From Clostridiales bacterium (GTDB lineage Bacteria > Bacillota > Clostridia > Lachnospirales > Anaerotignaceae): a DNA stretch of 64,000 nucleotides. A program made the position numbers and the translations under genes. Under the pieces are notes generated by a model, which saw only the letters and a list, made by a program, of their open reading frames with translations, ran no database searches and was not told the origin of the DNA. The stretch covers positions 1 to 64,000 of the forward strand of contig JAGZLR010000003.1 of the NCBI GenBank assembly GCA_018364635.1. Direction: 5' to 3'. This document shows positions 61,783-64,000 of the stretch, in pieces (within the stretch, counting starts at the first letter, position 1; the number at the start of each line of letters is the position of its first letter).

Positions 61783-62556
61783 TTAACTCCACTCCTTTTC
61801 TATTACTTCCTCTGCAAGTAACGCATAGCTTTCAGCACCTTTTGACTTTGGATCATACAAAGAGATAGGAAGTCCATGACTTGGCGCCTCACCAAGACGA
61901 ACATTTCTTGGTATAATCGTCTGATAAATATGATTGCCCACACTTCTTTTAATCTCTTCTACGACCTGCATAGACAGGTTTGTCCGTGCATCGTACATAG
62001 TAAAAACAATTCCTTCCATTTCAATCGATGGATTTAATCGTTCTTTTACTAAACTGATTGTATGCAAAAGCTGTTCCAATCCTTCTAATGCATAATACTC
62101 ACATTGAATTGGCACAAGTACAGTATCAGACGCTGTCAAAGCATTAATAGTAATTAAATTGAGCGATGGAGGACAGTCCAATAAAATAAAATCGTAGTTA
62201 TCTTTAATTTCTTTCAAACTATCTTTCAAAATAAATTCTCTTTCTTCTCTACCAATCAGTTCTATCTCTGCTCCCGACAAGTCCATATTAGAAGGAATTA
62301 AATGTAACCTATCAACACATGTTTTTAAAATCAGAGCATCAATTTTCTTTTCCCCTAACATTAAATTATATAGGGTATATTCAATCTCGTTTTTTTCCAT
62401 TCCAAGCCCACTGGTAGAGTTGCCCTGCGGGTCTGCATCAATTAAAAGCACTCTTTTTCCCGCTTGTGCAAGACAAGCAGATAAATTTACTGCTGTAGTA
62501 GTCTTTCCCACGCCGCCTTTTTGATTGGCAATGGAAATCACTCTAACTCTTCCCAT
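61783..62556 (-). CDS. parA: Chromosome partitioning ATPase ParA (Soj)
   Basis: The 257-residue Walker-type ATPase drives origin segregation and in Bacillus regulates DnaA. It begins ISIANQKGGVGKTTTAVNLSACL with the deviant Walker A lysine. FILLDCPPSLNLITINAL (Walker B region) and RNVRLGEAPSHGLPI follow. AAGGAG precedes the ATG. A TGTTAGAAT extended -10 upstream may form its promoter. It forms the parA-parB-DUF4446 operon, ended by the terminator at 60039-60060. Confidence 0.96.
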   Translation of the reverse strand: MGRVRVISIANQKGGVGKTTTAVNLSACLAQAGKRVLLIDADPQGNSTSGLGMEKNEIEYTLYNLMLGEKKIDALILKTCVDRLHLIPSNMDLSGAEIELIGREEREFILKDSLKEIKDNYDFILLDCPPSLNLITINALTASDTVLVPIQCEYYALEGLEQLLHTISLVKERLNPSIEMEGIVFTMYDARTNLSMQVVEEIKRSVGNHIYQTIIPRNVRLGEAPSHGLPISLYDPKSKGAESYALLAEEVIEKEWS

Positions 62557-62627
62557 ATGCTTTTTCTCCTTTTTTGACTATTGTTGTATTTCATTCTAAC
62601 ACAATTTATCTAGAATTAAAACAGTAA

Positions 62628-62643
62628 TGTTTCACGTGAAACA
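62628..62643. promoter_or_regulatory. parS site 1
   Basis: TGTTTCACGTGAAACA, the perfect 16-bp parS palindrome bound by ParB. Confidence 0.95.
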
Positions 62644-62654
62644 AAAAAACTCAA

Positions 62655-62688
62655 AAAAGAGAATGTTTCACGTGAAACATTCTCTTTT
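62655..62688 (-). terminator. Terminator of the lipid-kinase gene containing parS
   Basis: AAAAGAGAATG and CATTCTCTTTT extend the parS palindrome at both ends to a 34-base perfect inverted repeat, with T-run on both strands. The hairpin follows the lipid-kinase stop directly. Confidence 0.85.
62664..62679. promoter_or_regulatory. parS site 2
   Basis: A second perfect TGTTTCACGTGAAACA, 36 bases from the first and embedded in the lipid-kinase terminator. Confidence 0.95.
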
Positions 62689-62691
62689 CTT

Positions 62692-63591
62692 CTATTTGTT
62701 TAGAAAAACAGGCAATGCATGATGTATTAAATCAATCTCCACCGGCATGTCTGGTCCATCCTCACCATCTAAATCTAAATGGCTAAACTGTTTTGGATCC
62801 TTCATCAAACACTCTAATTTTATATACTTATCTCTAAAATAAATAACATTAGGATCTCCAATATGCTCCCCACGAAGTATCTTTAAAAACAACACTGCTA
62901 TTTCATAGACTGGTTTTGCTTTAATCCCAATAAAATCAAAGTAGCCATCGGAAACAGATGCAAAAGGAGCTAACATGTTAAAACTTCCTGCCCCTGCACT
63001 ATTCAGTACCAAAAAAAGATAGACATCATCTTCTATCACTTCTTTCGAATTTGTAATTCGAATAGGGATCGGAGAAAAATTCGGAATGGCTTCGATTCCT
63101 TTAATATAGTACGCTAATGTTCCCAATGCATTTTTAAAGTCATTGTCAATTTTATTGGAAATATTTGCAAGTAAACCGCCGCCACAAACATTGATAAAGT
63201 ATCTCTGGTTTGCTTTTCCAATATCAATCATTTTGGGACTCGTTTCTGTAATAATCCTGCAACAGTTTTCTAAATCTTGAATATTTAAATTTAAAAAACT
63301 TGCAAAGTCGTTGGCTGTCCCCGAAGGAATAATACCCAATGGTATTTTCAGCCCTCGCTTCATCAGTCCATTGACAGCTAGATTTACAGTTCCATCGCCA
63401 CCAGACACCACAATAACATCATAATCCGGACTCATTTGGCTGATATGATCTTCTATATCCCCTTTTTTAATTGACCGAAAGACATGAACTTCAAACCCGC
63501 CCTCCTGAAAAATACGGATACAAACATCTAAATCAAACTTGAAACATTTGTTTCCTGAAAATGGATTATATATCAATTTCAACTTTTTCAT
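62692..63591 (-). CDS. Diacylglycerol kinase family lipid kinase (YegS/BmrU/DagK-like)
   Basis: The 299-residue protein has the catalytic-domain motif VIVVSGGDGTVNLAVNGL, LGIIPSGTANDFASFL and the C-terminal beta domain with DLDGEDGPDMPVEI. Members phosphorylate lipids such as diacylglycerol; the substrate here is undecided. GAGGG precedes the ATG. It lies behind argS and before the par operon, from which the parS-bearing terminator separates it. Confidence 0.9.
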   Translation of the reverse strand: MKKLKLIYNPFSGNKCFKFDLDVCIRIFQEGGFEVHVFRSIKKGDIEDHISQMSPDYDVIVVSGGDGTVNLAVNGLMKRGLKIPLGIIPSGTANDFASFLNLNIQDLENCCRIITETSPKMIDIGKANQRYFINVCGGGLLANISNKIDNDFKNALGTLAYYIKGIEAIPNFSPIPIRITNSKEVIEDDVYLFLVLNSAGAGSFNMLAPFASVSDGYFDFIGIKAKPVYEIAVLFLKILRGEHIGDPNVIYFRDKYIKLECLMKDPKQFSHLDLDGEDGPDMPVEIDLIHHALPVFLNK

Positions 63592-63607
63592 ATAGATCCC
63601 TCAATTT

Positions 63608-64000
63608 TTACATTTGTTCTGGCGCTTCAATTCCTAATAACTTCAACCCTGAACGAAGTATCATACGAACCGCAAATACAATTGCCAATCTTCCATTTTT
63701 TACGCTATCCTCACTGTTCATAATTGGATTATCGTGATAAAACTTATTGAACGCTTGAGAGATATCTACTAAATGTCTTGTAATAATATAAGGCTCATAT
63801 TTAGATGCCGCATCTTTAATCTTATCAGGATATTCACCAATTAATTTGCAGATTGCCACAGATGCCTCATCTGTGATCGTGGAATATATGACAGAATTAT
63901 CAAAATGATCTAAAGAATAACCTGCTCGTTTTAACAAGCTACACGCCCTTGCATGCGTATACTGGACATATGGACCTGTCTCCCCATCAAAATTGAGCAT
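63608..64000 (-). CDS. argS: Arginyl-tRNA synthetase, C-terminal part (cut by window edge)
   Basis: The frame is open to the right edge and shows about 130 C-terminal residues. FDGETGPYVQYTHARACSLL is the class I conserved C-terminal catalytic segment. The DALR anticodon-binding domain follows (LVDISQAFNKFYHDNPIM; RLAIVFAVRMILRSGLKLLGIEAPEQM). It lies 16 bases upstream of the lipid-kinase gene. The N-terminal catalytic core is outside the window. Confidence 0.94.
   Translation of the reverse strand: MLNFDGETGPYVQYTHARACSLLKRAGYSLDHFDNSVIYSTITDEASVAICKLIGEYPDKIKDAASKYEPYIITRHLVDISQAFNKFYHDNPIMNSEDSVKNGRLAIVFAVRMILRSGLKLLGIEAPEQM

Noticed and set aside
1..64000. CRISPR arrays, restriction-modification or toxin-antitoxin loci, complete insertion sequences
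   Set aside because: No regularly spaced repeats, transposase or paired toxin-antitoxin genes were found; the only mobile trace is the lysS element.

Overview
This window looks like a chromosomal segment of a low-GC, anaerobic, spore-forming Clostridia species. The evidence is A/T-rich third codon positions, strong AGGAGG ribosome-binding sites, sporulation genes (spmA, spmB, spoIIE, an AbrB/SpoVT-type switch), a pyruvate:ferredoxin oxidoreductase, Fe-S serine dehydratase, a T-box leader and a GGGtGRT-family pair. A Lachnospirales/Anaerotignum-like host is my guess; nothing in the sequence fixes the genus. Most genes lie on the minus strand, as expected if the replication fork crosses from right to left.

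Layout. 0-8 kb: a truncated HlyD-type adaptor; a CPA-type antiporter behind a clear fluoride riboswitch with an overlapping terminator; the scaffold/GGGtGRT pair; spmA-spmB; an AbrB-type regulator; and the wall genes ddl-murI. 8-10.7 kb: the wreck of an integrated element at the 3' end of lysS. It has a 19-bp direct repeat of the lysS end, a broken tyrosine recombinase, and an SLH-domain gene cut by an in-frame stop. 10.7-24.5 kb: a conserved Firmicutes cluster transcribed leftward (spoIIE, tilS, hpt, ftsH, FlK-like thioesterase, argF, birA, small gene, coaX, dusB, greA, lysS).

24.7-37 kb is an amino-acid fermentation region: a DAACS symporter, threonine/serine dehydratase, a YheO/DauR-type regulator, ridA, PFOR, an alanine/glycine symporter, an EamA exporter and two-subunit L-serine dehydratase. 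Together these import Ser/Thr/Ala/Gly, deaminate Ser/Thr to 2-oxoacids, clear the reactive enamine, and oxidise pyruvate with ferredoxin. 37-47 kb: an orphan BTAD/degenerate-GGDEF regulator, two small unknowns, a TetR regulator, a GHL10-type secreted protein, glmS without its ribozyme, and an LCP enzyme with a lipoprotein partner.

47-49 kb is a gene-poor stretch. It holds a promoter-to-terminator unit without a gene (candidate small RNA), a family-4-like uracil-DNA glycosylase lacking the Fe-S cysteines, a cluster of DnaA boxes, a 49-bp near-perfect palindrome and a long leader before purA. 50-57 kb: AlkD-like repair, an IlvD-family dehydratase, NfeD/SPFH membrane proteins, a two-gene SufC-SufB system and an orphan membrane protein. 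57-64 kb: tRNA-Ser(GCU), acetolactate synthase genes under a T-box, a DUF4446-type gene, parB-parA with two perfect parS sites (one inside a terminator hairpin), a diacylglycerol-kinase-family gene, and the C-terminal end of argS. Coordinates of motifs and promoters were read by eye; no homology search was run.
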